The notes under the pieces are model-generated. The model did not search any database. It was not told the DNA's origin and saw only the letters and a list, made by a program, of their open reading frames with translations. A DNA stretch of 64,000 bases from Celerinatantimonas diazotrophica (GTDB lineage Bacteria; Pseudomonadota; Gammaproteobacteria; Enterobacterales; Celerinatantimonadaceae): the NCBI RefSeq assembly GCF_004339545.1, contig NZ_SMGD01000012.1, positions 496,001-560,000 on the forward strand, written 5' to 3'. The translations under genes and the position numbers were made by a program. How positions within the stretch are numbered: position 1 is the first letter of the stretch; each line of letters starts with the position of its first letter. Positions 19,427-30,018 of the stretch are shown piece after piece.

Positions 19427-19474
19427 CGAATACCCGTTCGGCCGATAGTCAACACTTTTTAGTAAGATAACATT

Positions 19475-20302
19475 GTGGAATTTGAAAAAATTTTTACTCA
19501 TGTTGATTCAGACGGCGACTTACGGCTGTTGCAACTGACCGATACTCATTTATTTGCTAACTCAGCCATGGGACTGTTGGGAGTGAATACGTTAGCTTCG
19601 TTAGAAGCGGTCATAGCTCAAATTCAGCAAGATGACATCCCTTTTGATTGGGTTATGGCTACTGGGGATATTTCTCAAGATCACAGTGCGCGTTCATATG
19701 AGCGTTTTGTGGAGACAGTCAGTGTTTTAGAAAAGCCGATTTTGTGGTTGCCAGGTAACCATGATTGGCAGCCGGTTATGCATCAAACGCTCAGCCAAAA
19801 AGGATTAAGTCGTGCCAAGCAGCTGGTGAGTGATCATTGGCAGTTAATTTTGCTGGATACTCAGGTTACAGAGAAGCCCCATGGCTATTTAGAGCCGGAG
19901 CAATTAGATTTTCTAGCGCGTTCGCTCAGCGAATATCCTCAAAAACATGCGCTTATTTTAATGCATCATCAGAGTTGCTCTATTGGTTGCAACTGGCTTG
20001 ATCAACATAACTTAAAAAATGCGGATGCTTTTCATGAGGTGATTGCACCTCATCCGCAGGTTAAAGCGGTACTATTCGGTCATATTCACCAGAATTTTGA
20101 ATATCAGAGCGCACAACTGGCTTATATTGCTTCTCCGAGTACATGTATTCAGTTTTTGCCACTGTCGAAAGAATTTGCGCTGGACCGTCAGCAACCTGGG
20201 TACCGTTATTTGAAACTGCGGGCAAATGGCGAAATTCACTCTCGAGTGAGACGTCTAGCTGGTCAACAGTTTCTGCCGGATGCCCAGTCTCAGGGATATT
20301 AA
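19475..20302 (+). CDS. cpdA: 3',5'-cyclic AMP phosphodiesterase
   Basis: Metallophosphoesterase that hydrolyses cAMP and so tempers CRP signalling; 275 residues. Metal-binding motifs in order: LTDTHLF (D-x-H), ATGDISQD (GD), PGNHDW (GNHD), LMHHQS and FGHIHQNF (GH-x-H). The start is GTG 19475 with a weak ribosome-binding site, so translation may depend on coupling. The order yqiB-cpdA-yqiA supports the assignment. Confidence 0.92.
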   Translation: MEFEKIFTHVDSDGDLRLLQLTDTHLFANSAMGLLGVNTLASLEAVIAQIQQDDIPFDWVMATGDISQDHSARSYERFVETVSVLEKPILWLPGNHDWQPVMHQTLSQKGLSRAKQLVSDHWQLILLDTQVTEKPHGYLEPEQLDFLARSLSEYPQKHALILMHHQSCSIGCNWLDQHNLKNADAFHEVIAPHPQVKAVLFGHIHQNFEYQSAQLAYIASPSTCIQFLPLSKEFALDRQQPGYRYLKLRANGEIHSRVRRLAGQQFLPDAQSQGY

Positions 20303-20341
20303 TTTGTGCCGGCTGTTTGTCCATCTAATGTAGGATAATAG

Positions 20342-20938
20342 ATGACACGTTATTTACTTTTTTTGCATGGTTTTCAGGGAAGTAGTCAATCCTTCAAAAG
20401 AAAGTGCATCGCACAATATCTTTCAGAAACTCATAGCCCCATTGAATTGATCTCGCCGCAATTGGCTTGTTATCCAAAACCCGCTTGGAGTCAGATCTGT
20501 GAGATAATGCAGAGCTTCCAAGGTCAGATCCTCGGAGTGGTGGGTTCATCATTAGGTGGATTATTTGCAGCACGTGCTTCTCTTGATTACGATTTACCCG
20601 CAGTATTGGTTAATCCTGTTGCTGATTTATCGATGGTTCCGATGCTGTTGGGGGAACATGTGCATCCATATACTCAGGAACGATTCCGTTTGTGTCAACA
20701 TCATCTGGATGAGTTGGAGCAACTGCGAATCAGTCCGGATGACACAAGTGTGAAGCAGTGGCTGATGTTGCAAAAAGGCGATGAAGTGCTCGACTACCAA
20801 AAAGCACTGGTTGCTTATCCACATACCAAACAGACGGTAGAAAATGGCGGTGAACATGGTTTTGCCGAGTTTAAGCGATATGTCCCTGCGATCATGCGTT
20901 TTTTTATGACTTACGAAAAATTGGATAATAATGACTAA
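20342..20938 (+). CDS. yqiA: YqiA family esterase
   Basis: Alpha/beta-hydrolase fold esterase of 198 residues. It opens with LLFLHGFQGSSQSFK (oxyanion region); the nucleophile elbow GSSLGGLFA is near 68-76, the acid is in LMLQKGDEVLDY, and the histidine is in GGEHGFAEF. E. coli YqiA acts on palmitoyl-CoA and p-nitrophenyl esters; the physiological substrate is unknown. Its last eight bases overlap parE, so translation is probably coupled. Confidence 0.9.
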   Translation: MTRYLLFLHGFQGSSQSFKRKCIAQYLSETHSPIELISPQLACYPKPAWSQICEIMQSFQGQILGVVGSSLGGLFAARASLDYDLPAVLVNPVADLSMVPMLLGEHVHPYTQERFRLCQHHLDELEQLRISPDDTSVKQWLMLQKGDEVLDYQKALVAYPHTKQTVENGGEHGFAEFKRYVPAIMRFFMTYEKLDNND

Positions 20939-22823
20939 CGAATACACGTCAGATGCTATTGAGGTTTTAAGTGGGCTCGATCCGGTGAAGCGTCGGCCAG
21001 GGATGTATACCGAGACAGACCGCCCAAATCATTTGGCCCAAGAGGTGATTGATAACAGCGTTGATGAAGCAATCGCCGGATTTGCTCGCAATATTACCGT
21101 AACGCTTTATGCTGATCAGTCTCTCTCAGTCTCTGATGATGGGCGCGGTATGCCTGTCGATATTCACCCGGAACAAGGGGTGAGTGGGGTTGAACTTATT
21201 TTTACCCGACTGCATGCAGGTGGCAAATTCTCTAATAAAAACTATCAGTTTTCAGGGGGCTTGCATGGGGTCGGAATATCGGTTGTGAACGCACTTTCGT
21301 CGAAAATTGAGGTGGAAGTGAAACGTGATGGCCAGCGTTATGAGATGGAATTTGCTGACGGTTTTAAAGTTAAAGACTTATCAGTCGTTGGCACTGTTGG
21401 TAAGCGAAACACCGGGACTGTCGTTCATTTTTGGCCAGATGCTAAATACTTTGACTCTCCTAAATTTGCCTCGGGTAAGTTAGCTCATCTGTTAAAAGCC
21501 AAAGCGGTATTATGCCCAGGCTTAACCATCGAATTTATTGATGAAGTGAAAGATGAAAAACAGAGTTGGTGTTTTGAAGGCGGCTTAAATGATTATCTTA
21601 CTCAGGCGGTTGAAGACTCAGAAACGCTGCCACAAACGCCGTTTTGCGGTGAAATTGTCACCAAAACAGATGGTGTCGAGTGGGCGTTGACGTGGTTGCC
21701 TGAAAGTCCACAGGGCGTCACCGAAAGTTATGTGAACCTTATTCCGACGCCGTTAGGCGGTACCCATGTTAATGGGTTACGCCAAGGGTTAACTGACGCC
21801 ATGCGGGAGTTTTGTGAGTACCGTAATTTGCTCCCTCGTGGCGTGAAATTGACCCCCGATGATCTCTGGGACAGGCTCAGTTATATTCTCTCGGTAAAAA
21901 TTCAGGATCCGCAGTTTGCCGGACAGACCAAAGAACGTTTGTCTTCTCGCCAATGTGCAGCGTTGGTTTCTGGTGTTGTTAAAGATGCGTTTAGTCTGTG
22001 GCTGAACGCGAATACCGCTGAAGCAGAGCAGTTAGCCGAATTTTTTATCAGTAATGCTCAAAAGCGACTACGTTCTGGTAAAAAAATTGCTCGTAAGAAA
22101 GTCACTAATGGTCCGGCTCTGCCCGGTAAGTTGACCGACTGTTCAACACAAGAGCCGCTGCGTGGTGAGTTGTTTTTAGTCGAAGGTGATTCAGCCGGAG
22201 GAAGTGCCAAACAGGCCCGAAATCGTGAATTCCAAGCCATTATGCCGTTGCGCGGTAAAATTCTGAATACCTGGGAAGTCGATGGCGCTGATGTATTGGC
22301 CTCGCAGGAAATTCATGATATCTCTGTGGCATTGGGGATTGATCCCGATAGTAACCAGCTGGAAAAATTGCGTTACGGGAAGATCTGTATTTTGGCAGAT
22401 GCTGACTCGGATGGGCTCCATATTGCCACGTTGCTTTGTGCATTGTTTATCCGGCATTTCCGGCCTCTTGTTGACAATGGCCATATTTTTGTAGCCATGC
22501 CACCACTGTATCGTATTGATGTCGGCAAAGAAGTTTTTTATGCACTCGATGATGGTGAGAAAGAGACAATCTTGGCAAGAATTGAAGCGAACAAAAAACG
22601 TGGTAAGGTAAATGTTCAGCGCTTTAAAGGGCTCGGGGAGATGAATCCACTCCAGCTGCGTGAGACGACAATGGACCCCAATACTCGCCGGTTAGTTCAG
22701 CTGACTATTGACGATTATGAAGGCACCATGGATCTAATGGATCAATTGCTTGCTAAAAAACGTGCTAGTGACCGTCGATGTTGGCTCGAAGCCAAAGGAA
22801 ATATGGCGATAGACTTGATTTAA
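20931..22823 (+). CDS. parE: DNA topoisomerase IV subunit B
   Basis: ATPase subunit of topoisomerase IV, which decatenates daughter chromosomes. Of 630 residues, the GHKL ATP-binding motifs are EVIDNSVDEAIAGF near 38-51, SDDGRGMP, and GGLHGVGISVVNAL near 108. The TOPRIM segment is VEGDSAGGSAKQARNREFQAIMPLRGKILN near 415, with DADSDGLHI. The C-terminal QRFKGLGEMNP phrase is present. It overlaps yqiA by eight bases and is separated from parC by a GGDEF/EAL gene. Confidence 0.97.
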   Translation: MTNEYTSDAIEVLSGLDPVKRRPGMYTETDRPNHLAQEVIDNSVDEAIAGFARNITVTLYADQSLSVSDDGRGMPVDIHPEQGVSGVELIFTRLHAGGKFSNKNYQFSGGLHGVGISVVNALSSKIEVEVKRDGQRYEMEFADGFKVKDLSVVGTVGKRNTGTVVHFWPDAKYFDSPKFASGKLAHLLKAKAVLCPGLTIEFIDEVKDEKQSWCFEGGLNDYLTQAVEDSETLPQTPFCGEIVTKTDGVEWALTWLPESPQGVTESYVNLIPTPLGGTHVNGLRQGLTDAMREFCEYRNLLPRGVKLTPDDLWDRLSYILSVKIQDPQFAGQTKERLSSRQCAALVSGVVKDAFSLWLNANTAEAEQLAEFFISNAQKRLRSGKKIARKKVTNGPALPGKLTDCSTQEPLRGELFLVEGDSAGGSAKQARNREFQAIMPLRGKILNTWEVDGADVLASQEIHDISVALGIDPDSNQLEKLRYGKICILADADSDGLHIATLLCALFIRHFRPLVDNGHIFVAMPPLYRIDVGKEVFYALDDGEKETILARIEANKKRGKVNVQRFKGLGEMNPLQLRETTMDPNTRRLVQLTIDDYEGTMDLMDQLLAKKRASDRRCWLEAKGNMAIDLI

Positions 22824-22835
22824 ACGGAGCCCTGT

Positions 22836-25253
22836 GTGGTAAAAAACCTGTATGTTGGTATTTTAAGTAAAACTTTACTGTCAATTACGGGGCTATTGCT
22901 GCTTATTTTTGGCGGCCTTGTCGCGTTAAATTATATCAACATCAGGCATTTTTTCGAAACAGAGCGTATAGAAACAATTCATCATCAGCAGACATTATTT
23001 AATGAGCACTACATTGATGTGGGGCGTCAACTGCAATTGTTGACTAATCTTTCGTTAAACCACAAACCCCATCTGCTGATTAATCAGCAACATGCTCAGG
23101 CTATTAATCAGCTCCTTAAAGAAAATTCTCCCATTCCGCTCGCCGAGACCATCATTGTAACGCCTGAGCAGCAGACTATTTGGCCTACGAAGAACAACTC
23201 CCATTCCCAAGTGATTGTGAACTGGTTTAAAAAAAATGATAAAAGAGGGCAACATAAGTGGGTGCTCGATTGTTATTCTCAGTGTAATGTCTATTTTGAT
23301 ACGCAGTTTAAGCATCAAGGTCAAAGCTACTCATTCATCTATGGTATTGAGGCTGCTAAGTTATATCGCAGTTATTCAGAGACCAGTCGCCAGGGACACC
23401 TGTTAATGGCGATTCAGTCGAACCATAAAGTTGCACTGCTTTATTCGAGTCAGAAGATTAGTGCTCATATCGGTCAACTGATTAACCAGACAACAGCTCA
23501 AGAGCTCGCAAATGGCCTGCGAGATTTTTTCAATGCAGGACAGGCGACAGAGTTGGTGAGTTTCCAGATTCAAAACACTACCGCTAAATTGCCTATTTTT
23601 TTCGTTCAGTTTAATTCGATCAATGGCCTGGTTGCGAATTTTCGGCAGGCAAATCGGAACAATGTGATTTACGGTATTTGTTCGTTAGTGTTAGCCATTT
23701 TACTGTTGACTGCGTTATTGCGGCATCCGCTGGTGCGAGTGCGCCAACTCACTTATAGTTTGCCGATGCTGGCAACTTCTAGCTTTCGTCAGTTTCGTCA
23801 GGCCATTGTAAATAGCCGCTCGTCTTGGTTGATTGATGAATCGGATAAGCTTGGCGAAGAAGCGGTGACATTGTCCTATCAGTTAGAGCATCTGGAAAAA
23901 CAACTGCAAAATCGGGCGGCTGAACTTGAGTGGTTAGCTGAACATGATCACCTTACCCAATTGCCAAATCGGCGTCATTTTGAGCAACTCTTACAAAAAC
24001 GGATTCGCTTACAAACCGCTGGTTGCTTGATGCTGATGGATTTAGATAACTTCCGTTATGTCAATGACTTAAGCGGTCATCATTGTGGTGACCAGATGTT
24101 ACTGCAGATCGGTCAGTTGTTGCGGCGGATCATCCCTGAAGATGCGATATTGGCCCGTTTTTCAGGCGATCAGTTTGCTATCTATATCGATGGTTTATCA
24201 CCGCCTCTGGCAAAACGATTTGCTGAACGTATTAATTATCGTTTAGGTGAGATAAAAGTGGCTGGACGAGAGACGGTTCACTCGGCTTCGATGAGCATCG
24301 GTCTGGTTGTTTTCCCGGAACATGATAGCACTTATGCAGGGCTGATTAGTAAAGCCGATATGTGTCTATATCAGGCTAAATCACAGGGAAAGCATTGCTC
24401 GGTCATCTATGAACCTGAACACCAAAATGGCGATTTAATTCAGCGTCAATTCTGGCTGGATTTAGCAAAACACGCAATTGAACGCCACCAAACAGTTCTG
24501 TATTTTCAGCCGATCAGAGATAATCGAGTTGATCAGATCCGCCATTACGAAGTGCTATTGCGAATTAGAGGTGACAATGGCCAGATGATCTCGCCATTGG
24601 AGCTCATCTTAGCGGCCGAAAATAACGGTTATATTTTTGAAATCGATTTATGGGTGGTTCGAGCGGCCCTCTGCCGGTTGGCAACAAATCTTAAATATAA
24701 TTGTCGCGACCGGTTAGCGATTAACCTTTCGGCTCGCTCCTTTAGCATGCCCGGTATTATTACGCAAATTATTGCCGAAATTAAACATTGGTCGATTCCG
24801 GGCGAGCTGATTATATTTGAAATAACTGAAACGGCAGCGTTGCCCGATTTTGCCAAAGCACAGGAACATATTGAAAAACTTAAGTCGATTGGTTGCGCAA
24901 TTGCCTTAGATGATTTTGGCGTTGGGTATTCTTCATTCCATTCGGTGCGTGAGTTAGCGCTTGATTATGTTAAAATCGATGGCTCGTTTGTTCATGATAT
25001 TTTGAATAACCATAAAAACCGTTATTTTGTGCGCTCCATATGCCGCATCGCACGTGACTTAGGGCTATTAACGATTGCTGAATATGTAGAGAACGAGCAA
25101 CTGAATCATGAATTACACCGGATCGGAGTGGATTTTTCCCAAGGGTATTATATTGGCAAGCCTATGCCTGCCGAACAGATCTGGGAGCATCAGAATAGCT
25201 CGCAGATTTTGTCATTAAGAACACCCCCCCCGACTTATAACAATCTCAAATAG
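22836..25253 (+). CDS. Membrane GGDEF/EAL protein between parE and parC
   Basis: A cyclic-di-GMP signalling protein of 805 residues with a GTG start, 12 bases after parE and 16 bases before parC. Two membrane helices (about 10-32 and 276-296) bracket a roughly 240-residue periplasmic sensor region. The GGDEF domain has the degenerate signature SGDQF near 440, losing the catalytic Glu, so cyclase activity is unlikely. The EAL domain reads EVLLR near 571 and keeps the metal and catalytic residues expected for activity: [34 protein letters not shown] and SQGYYIGKP. It is therefore probably a phosphodiesterase regulated by its GGDEF and sensor parts. A CsrD-like or LapD-like non-enzymatic role is the alternative. 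Confidence 0.88.
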   Translation: MVKNLYVGILSKTLLSITGLLLLIFGGLVALNYINIRHFFETERIETIHHQQTLFNEHYIDVGRQLQLLTNLSLNHKPHLLINQQHAQAINQLLKENSPIPLAETIIVTPEQQTIWPTKNNSHSQVIVNWFKKNDKRGQHKWVLDCYSQCNVYFDTQFKHQGQSYSFIYGIEAAKLYRSYSETSRQGHLLMAIQSNHKVALLYSSQKISAHIGQLINQTTAQELANGLRDFFNAGQATELVSFQIQNTTAKLPIFFVQFNSINGLVANFRQANRNNVIYGICSLVLAILLLTALLRHPLVRVRQLTYSLPMLATSSFRQFRQAIVNSRSSWLIDESDKLGEEAVTLSYQLEHLEKQLQNRAAELEWLAEHDHLTQLPNRRHFEQLLQKRIRLQTAGCLMLMDLDNFRYVNDLSGHHCGDQMLLQIGQLLRRIIPEDAILARFSGDQFAIYIDGLSPPLAKRFAERINYRLGEIKVAGRETVHSASMSIGLVVFPEHDSTYAGLISKADMCLYQAKSQGKHCSVIYEPEHQNGDLIQRQFWLDLAKHAIERHQTVLYFQPIRDNRVDQIRHYEVLLRIRGDNGQMISPLELILAAENNGYIFEIDLWVVRAALCRLATNLKYNCRDRLAINLSARSFSMPGIITQIIAEIKHWSIPGELIIFEITETAALPDFAKAQEHIEKLKSIGCAIALDDFGVGYSSFHSVRELALDYVKIDGSFVHDILNNHKNRYFVRSICRIARDLGLLTIAEYVENEQLNHELHRIGVDFSQGYYIGKPMPAEQIWEHQNSSQILSLRTPPPTYNNLK

Positions 25254-25269
25254 GAGAAGGTACTTCACC

Positions 25270-27537
25270 ATGAGTGATATGGCTGACAGCCTGGAAGGTA
25301 TTGAACGCCAACCGTTGCGGACATTTACCGAACAAGCTTATCTGAATTATTCCATGTATGTGATTATGGACAGGGCGCTGCCCCATATCAGTGATGGTTT
25401 AAAACCAGTACAACGACGTATCGTGTATGCTATGAGTGAACTCGGCCTTTCGGCTAGCGCTAAGTATAAAAAATCAGCGCGTACCGTTGGCGATGTCTTG
25501 GGTAAATATCATCCACATGGCGACTCTGCCTGCTATGAGGCGATGGTGCTGATGGCGCAATCGTTCTCTTATCGTTATCCGTTGGTCGATGGTCAGGGAA
25601 ACTGGGGTGCGCCCGATGATCCTAAATCATTTGCGGCTATGCGTTACACCGAGGCCCGGTTATCCAAATTTTCTGAAGTTTTGTTAAGTGAATTAGGCCA
25701 GGGCACCGTTGAATGGGGGCCTAACTTTGATGGAACGCTACAAGAACCTGCTACATTACCAGCACGCTTGCCGCATATTCTGCTTAATGGTGTTACTGGC
25801 ATTGCAGTTGGTATGGCAACTGATATTCCACCGCACAATGCGCGTGAAGTCGCTAATGCCTGTGCGCATCTTTTGGATCACCCTAAAGCTGAATTAACCG
25901 ATTTACTGCAGTTTGTTAAAGGCCCTGATTATCCAACGTATGCCGAGATCATTACTCCAGCAAGCGATATTGCTAAGATCTATCGAACTGGCCGGGGAAG
26001 TCTCAAAATGCGTGCGGTCTATGAAGTTGAAGAAGGGGAAATTGTCATTAGCGCGCTGCCCCATCAAGCTTCTGGCGCAAAAATTTTAGAGCAGATTGCC
26101 TCGCAAATGCAGGCTAAGAAATTGCCCTTAGTCGCAGATTTACGAGACGAAGGCGACCATGAGAACCCAACTCGGATTGTCATTACACCGCGTTCTAATC
26201 GAGTTGATATTCAGATGTTGATGGATCACCTGTTTGTCTCGACCGATCTTGAGAAAAACTATCGTGTTAATCTTAACATGCTAGGTTTAGACCGGCGCCC
26301 ACAGGTGAAAAATCTGCTGCAAATTCTGAACGAGTGGTTAGAATATCGCCGCGATGTTGTGCGTCGCCGCTTGCAGTACCGTCTTGATAAAGTGCTCGCC
26401 CGCTTGCACATTTTGGCCGGGTTGCTGATTGCCTTTTTAAATATTGATGAGATTATTGAAATCATCCGGAATGAGGATGATGCTAAAGCCGCGTTAATGA
26501 GCCGTTTCGAGCTGACAGAAAAACAGGCCGAAGCGATTTTAGAGATCAAATTGCGGCAACTCGCGAAACTTGAAGAGATCAAAATTCGTAGTGAGCAAGA
26601 AGAGTTAGATAAAGAACGCCAGCAATTAGAAAAATTGTTGGGTTCGGAACGTCGTCTGAACACGCTGATTAAAAAAGAACTTTTAGCTGATGCCGAGACT
26701 TATGGTGATGAACGTATGTCGCCATTGGTTGAACGCGAAGAGGCCAAAGGCTTAAAAGAGAAAGATCTAGTGCCAGCAGAGCCCATTACCATTGTGCTTT
26801 CGCAGATGGGGTGGGCACGCAGTGCTAAAGGCTATGATATCGATGCCCCTGGTTTGAATTATAAATCTGGTGATCAGTATCTTGATAGTGCTCATGGTAA
26901 GAGTAATCAGCCTGTCGTGTTTATCGATTCAGCCGGTCGTAGTTTTGCGCTAGAGGCGCATACGTTGCCATCAGCACGTAGCCAAGGAGAGCCATTAACC
27001 GGGCGCTTTGATCTAGCGCCGGGTGAAACCTTTAGCCATGTCGTTGCCGCAGATGAATCGCAGAAATATCTGTTGGCCAGTGATGCTGGTTATGGTTTTG
27101 TCTGTTCGTTCGCCGATATGATTAGCAAAAAACGTAACGGTAAAGCACTACTTAATGTTCCTATGGGGGCGAAAGTATTAAAACCGCAACCAGTTGGATC
27201 GTTGGAAAATGATTTGTGTTTGGCTGTTTCGAATGAAGGTCGAATGTTGATTTTCCCAATCAGTAGTTTACCTGAACTGTCTAAAGGGAAAGGTAATAAG
27301 ATCATTGGTATTCCATCATCACGAGTCAAAAGTCGTGAAGAATATGTCAAGACATTGGCTGTGTTACCGGTGGATGCAAATGTAACAATTTGGGCCGGCA
27401 AACGAAAATTGACCTTAAAACCGTCGGATCTGGAACATTATCGAGGCGAACGAGGCCGCCGTGGAAATAAATTACCACGAGGATTGCAGCGGGTCGACGA
27501 GGTCTTGATTGAAATGCCCGATACCGAACAAATTTAA
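25270..27537 (+). CDS. parC: DNA topoisomerase IV subunit A
   Basis: DNA-cleaving subunit of topoisomerase IV, 755 residues. The catalytic tyrosine is Y126 in [12 protein letters not shown]. The quinolone-determining region reads [12 protein letters not shown], keeping the wild-type Ser and Glu (equivalent to E. coli S80 and E84), so no target-based quinolone resistance is predicted. The GyrA-type C-terminal beta-pinwheel follows from about residue 490. It is in the same orientation as parE and probably in the same transcript, with the GGDEF/EAL gene between. Confidence 0.97.
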   Translation: MSDMADSLEGIERQPLRTFTEQAYLNYSMYVIMDRALPHISDGLKPVQRRIVYAMSELGLSASAKYKKSARTVGDVLGKYHPHGDSACYEAMVLMAQSFSYRYPLVDGQGNWGAPDDPKSFAAMRYTEARLSKFSEVLLSELGQGTVEWGPNFDGTLQEPATLPARLPHILLNGVTGIAVGMATDIPPHNAREVANACAHLLDHPKAELTDLLQFVKGPDYPTYAEIITPASDIAKIYRTGRGSLKMRAVYEVEEGEIVISALPHQASGAKILEQIASQMQAKKLPLVADLRDEGDHENPTRIVITPRSNRVDIQMLMDHLFVSTDLEKNYRVNLNMLGLDRRPQVKNLLQILNEWLEYRRDVVRRRLQYRLDKVLARLHILAGLLIAFLNIDEIIEIIRNEDDAKAALMSRFELTEKQAEAILEIKLRQLAKLEEIKIRSEQEELDKERQQLEKLLGSERRLNTLIKKELLADAETYGDERMSPLVEREEAKGLKEKDLVPAEPITIVLSQMGWARSAKGYDIDAPGLNYKSGDQYLDSAHGKSNQPVVFIDSAGRSFALEAHTLPSARSQGEPLTGRFDLAPGETFSHVVAADESQKYLLASDAGYGFVCSFADMISKKRNGKALLNVPMGAKVLKPQPVGSLENDLCLAVSNEGRMLIFPISSLPELSKGKGNKIIGIPSSRVKSREEYVKTLAVLPVDANVTIWAGKRKLTLKPSDLEHYRGERGRRGNKLPRGLQRVDEVLIEMPDTEQI

Positions 27538-27638
27538 ATATTTTATGTAGGGGTGTGTTGATTAATTTTGACTCATCCCTTGTTCATCATTCAACCGGCG
27601 CGTATACTCGCAGCCCTTCTTTGTACAGAGTCGAAATC

Positions 27639-28403
27639 ATGCTCGCATTTATCCGTATTGTACTGATGCTAGTTGCGTTAATCGTAATATTTGTAATTAG
27701 TTGTCTCTATAGTCTGATTCGTCCTCGTCACCGAGATTCTGTTTATCGATTTGGCCGAATGTTTGCTTGGTTCAGCTTTTTAGTTGGGCTGAAAGTCGAA
27801 GTTCGTTATAAAGATAAAGCTTCGCTACCCAAGCAAGCAGTCTATATCTCAAACCATCAAAGTAACTGTGATATGGTGACGTTGCCTTATGCCTTGCGCC
27901 CAGGAACTGTGACTATTGGTAAAAAAAGCCTAGTCTGGATCCCATTATTCGGGCAGATATACTGGCTTAGTGGCAATATCTTGATCAACCGTGACAAAGG
28001 TTCACGGGCGGCTGAAACACTTCGTCAGAGCGCCAAAAAAATTCGCCAACGTCATTTATCAGTATGGATGTTTCCAGAAGGAACGCGCAGTTATGGCAAA
28101 GGGTTGTTGCCGTTTAAAGCGGGCGCATTTCATTTGGCCAGAGCCGCGAAAGAAAAGATTGTACCTGTTTGTTGTTCATCCACCTATCAGCAGGTAAAAC
28201 TCAATCGTTGGAATAATGGTCGCGTCATTGTTGAAGTCGGAGAAAGCATTGATTGTTCTCAGTGGCGCAAACCTGAAGTACGAACAGAAATTCAAAATTT
28301 ACATCAGATGATGGAACAGCGGATTTGTGAATTAACAATTGAGGCTCGAGGCAATGCAGCAGACTATAGTCATTGTATGAGTGCTGAGGTTAAAGGAGTC
28401 TAA
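27639..28403 (+). CDS. plsC: 1-acyl-sn-glycerol-3-phosphate acyltransferase
   Basis: Acylates lysophosphatidic acid to phosphatidic acid at the inner membrane. I chose the ATG giving MLAFIRIVLMLVALIVIFV (254 residues, family about 245), which begins with a membrane helix; 28 further codons upstream are open but unlike the family. Acyltransferase motif I is NHQSNCD (H-x4-D) and motif III is FPEGTRSYGKGLLPFKAGAFH. It follows parC as in many gammaproteobacteria and is directly joined to rraB. Confidence 0.93.
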   Translation: MLAFIRIVLMLVALIVIFVISCLYSLIRPRHRDSVYRFGRMFAWFSFLVGLKVEVRYKDKASLPKQAVYISNHQSNCDMVTLPYALRPGTVTIGKKSLVWIPLFGQIYWLSGNILINRDKGSRAAETLRQSAKKIRQRHLSVWMFPEGTRSYGKGLLPFKAGAFHLARAAKEKIVPVCCSSTYQQVKLNRWNNGRVIVEVGESIDCSQWRKPEVRTEIQNLHQMMEQRICELTIEARGNAADYSHCMSAEVKGV

Positions 28404-28787
28404 ATGGAGCAACTTATTCAACAGTGGCAAGAAGAGACCGATGCTATTATTGCCCATTTAATTGCTGATGGCAGTGATCCAGATGCTATCTATACGATAG
28501 AACACCATTTTGCGAGCAGTGATTTCAAGGCGCTCGAAAAAGCCGCTGTGGATTTTTTTAAAGCGGGATACGAAGTCACTGACGCGGAAGAAGTCCAGCT
28601 AGATGATGGTGCGATTGTGTTTAGTTTTGATGTGATCGCCGAATTGCCTCTTGATGCCGCAGCCATTAAAGCTGATGTCGCTAAGCTAGTACGGCTGTGT
28701 GGTGATGAAAAAGTCTTTTATGATGGATGGGGGACTTATTTTGAAGACCCTGACGGCGAAGATGATTTTGCCTCAACCGAGGGTTAA
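28404..28787 (+). CDS. rraB: RNase E inhibitor protein B
   Basis: Binds RNase E and alters degradosome composition. It has 127 residues. The segments DGSDPDAIYTIEHHF, LEKAAVDFFKAGYEVTDAEE and YDGWGTYFEDPDGEDDF are those of E. coli RraB (YjgD). The ATG follows the plsC stop immediately. It converges with, and slightly overlaps, the 168-residue gene on the other strand. Confidence 0.93.
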   Translation: MEQLIQQWQEETDAIIAHLIADGSDPDAIYTIEHHFASSDFKALEKAAVDFFKAGYEVTDAEEVQLDDGAIVFSFDVIAELPLDAAAIKADVAKLVRLCGDEKVFYDGWGTYFEDPDGEDDFASTEG

Positions 28788-29290
28788 ATCCCGTGGTTAG
28801 AGCTTGGCTGTGACGAGAGCTGAGCAATCCATTGGTCTACCTGATTGAGTAATAATTCAGTGCTAATGGTGATCGACTCAGCTTCTTGATCATTAAATGT
28901 GAAATACCGTACCTTAGAATGAAGTTCGGGGTAACATTGGCCGATCGATAATGGATGGTTGGCTGACTCCAAAGAGAATAGATATAGCGCATCTTGCATC
29001 TCCTGGTAACTCACTGCACCTAAGGTCCCAATGGGATCGTTACTATGCGCATGACCAAATGAGCCAAACATCGCAAGCCACGTGAGAAGGTGATGCAAGG
29101 ATTGGTTTAACAGCCCTAAAGGCGGCTCTGGAACACGGGTCAGAAATAATCTAGCGCTGGCATGGTAGGGTAAATTTAGCTGTTGACACCAATGATTAAA
29201 ATACTCCTGCGCGAGCTGCGCACGAATATCTTCATCGATCGATAAAAATAAAATTTCTTTCATTTCTAATAGCCCATATTCCTCATCCAT
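28784..29290 (-). CDS. Conserved-looking protein of unknown function
   Basis: An acidic, soluble protein of up to 168 residues that I do not recognise. No signal peptide or membrane helix is visible. A mid-section LLTWLAMFGSFGHAHSNDPIGTLGAVSYQEMQDALYLF is hydrophobic and probably helical. The start is uncertain: ATG 29290 has a weak site, and ATG 29263 (MKEILFL) is possible. The stop overlaps the end of rraB by four bases. Codon use and base composition resemble neighbouring core genes, so it is likely real. Confidence 0.55.
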   Translation of the reverse strand: MDEEYGLLEMKEILFLSIDEDIRAQLAQEYFNHWCQQLNLPYHASARLFLTRVPEPPLGLLNQSLHHLLTWLAMFGSFGHAHSNDPIGTLGAVSYQEMQDALYLFSLESANHPLSIGQCYPELHSKVRYFTFNDQEAESITISTELLLNQVDQWIAQLSSQPSSNHGI

Positions 29291-29784
29291 ACTTTTAACT
29301 ATAGAATAAATTTATGACGAGATTGTATATAATTACAATCGGTTATAGATGAAATATATTGCTAATTTATGACAGTTATTAGTTTTATTATTCTTTTAAC
29401 ATATATTTTTATTTTATCTTAATAGATCAATGTCTTTTACTGGCTGGTTTAATCAGTAGCCGCATTAATCGATGTTTACGTTTAACTGGCATATAGCTCA
29501 TTAAATAATCGAAAATTAACAATTTGTCAACAATTGATGGTTATAGTTACGGCTATGACTTGAAATTAATTTTGCCCGGGCTCATCACTTTTTGGCTTAA
29601 TGCTATATGATTTGCCATGTCTATTACACTCGGCCTAAGAGTCAGTTAATATTAATAAGCTGTTGGTCAAGCGGACATCAGTACAATTAACAAGAGTGAA
29701 AGCCAAATAGCCAGTGACCAACAATCTGGTTAACCAAAGAAGCTGTTTTGTCATCCATCAACGAGAGTGGCTGTAATGGAACGA
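29291..29784. other. Long AT-rich intergenic region upstream of add
   Basis: About 490 bases with no ORF. The part next to the 168-residue gene is very AT-rich and must contain its promoter. I see no repeat or RNA gene; the add promoter and riboswitch follow. Confidence 0.4.
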
Positions 29785-29812
29785 TTTAAACATAAGCAAA
29801 ATCGTGTATTAT
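29785..29812 (+). promoter_or_regulatory. Probable add promoter
   Basis: TTTAAA, 16-bp spacer, TATTAT. The predicted start is near 29819, about 32 bases before the riboswitch aptamer. Confidence 0.5.
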
Positions 29813-29850
29813 AGCGGCTTGTTTCCCTTCAAGATTGTGATGGGAAAACA

Positions 29851-29917
29851 CTTCGTATAACCCCACTAATAGGGTGTGGGGGTCTCTACCAGATTCCGTA
29901 AAATTCTGATTACGAAG
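29851..29917 (+). promoter_or_regulatory. Adenine riboswitch aptamer of add
   Basis: Three-way junction closed by P1 CTTCGTA / TACGAAG. P2 pairs CCCCAC with GTGGGG; J2/3 reads GTCTCTACC (consensus GTTTCTACC); P3 has the loop CCGTAAA. The specificity base in J3/1 (GAT-TACGAAG, equivalent to position 74) is U, which pairs with adenine, rather than C as in guanine riboswitches. It is placed like the Vibrio vulnificus add riboswitch, which turns translation on when adenine is bound. Confidence 0.92.
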
Positions 29918-29952
29918 AGTAAAGTTCAAGATCTGATGGAATCAGGTCAAGG

Positions 29953-29994
29953 TGCTTTTCTCTTTGTATTTGCAACTAGAAAGCACCTCTTATC
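29953..29994 (+). promoter_or_regulatory. Expression-platform hairpin between aptamer and add
   Basis: AGGTGCTTT / AAAGCACCT form a 9-bp stem with a 21-base loop. A smaller hairpin, GATCTGAT / ATCAGGTC, lies just before it. No U tract follows, which fits translational rather than terminator control. Confidence 0.5.
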
Positions 29995-30018
29995 AAATCA
30001 TTGATGCTCGGAGTGATG

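Noticed and set aside
25500-25560. Quinolone-resistance mutation in parC
   Set aside because: The region reads [12 protein letters not shown] with the usual Ser and Glu, the sensitive form.
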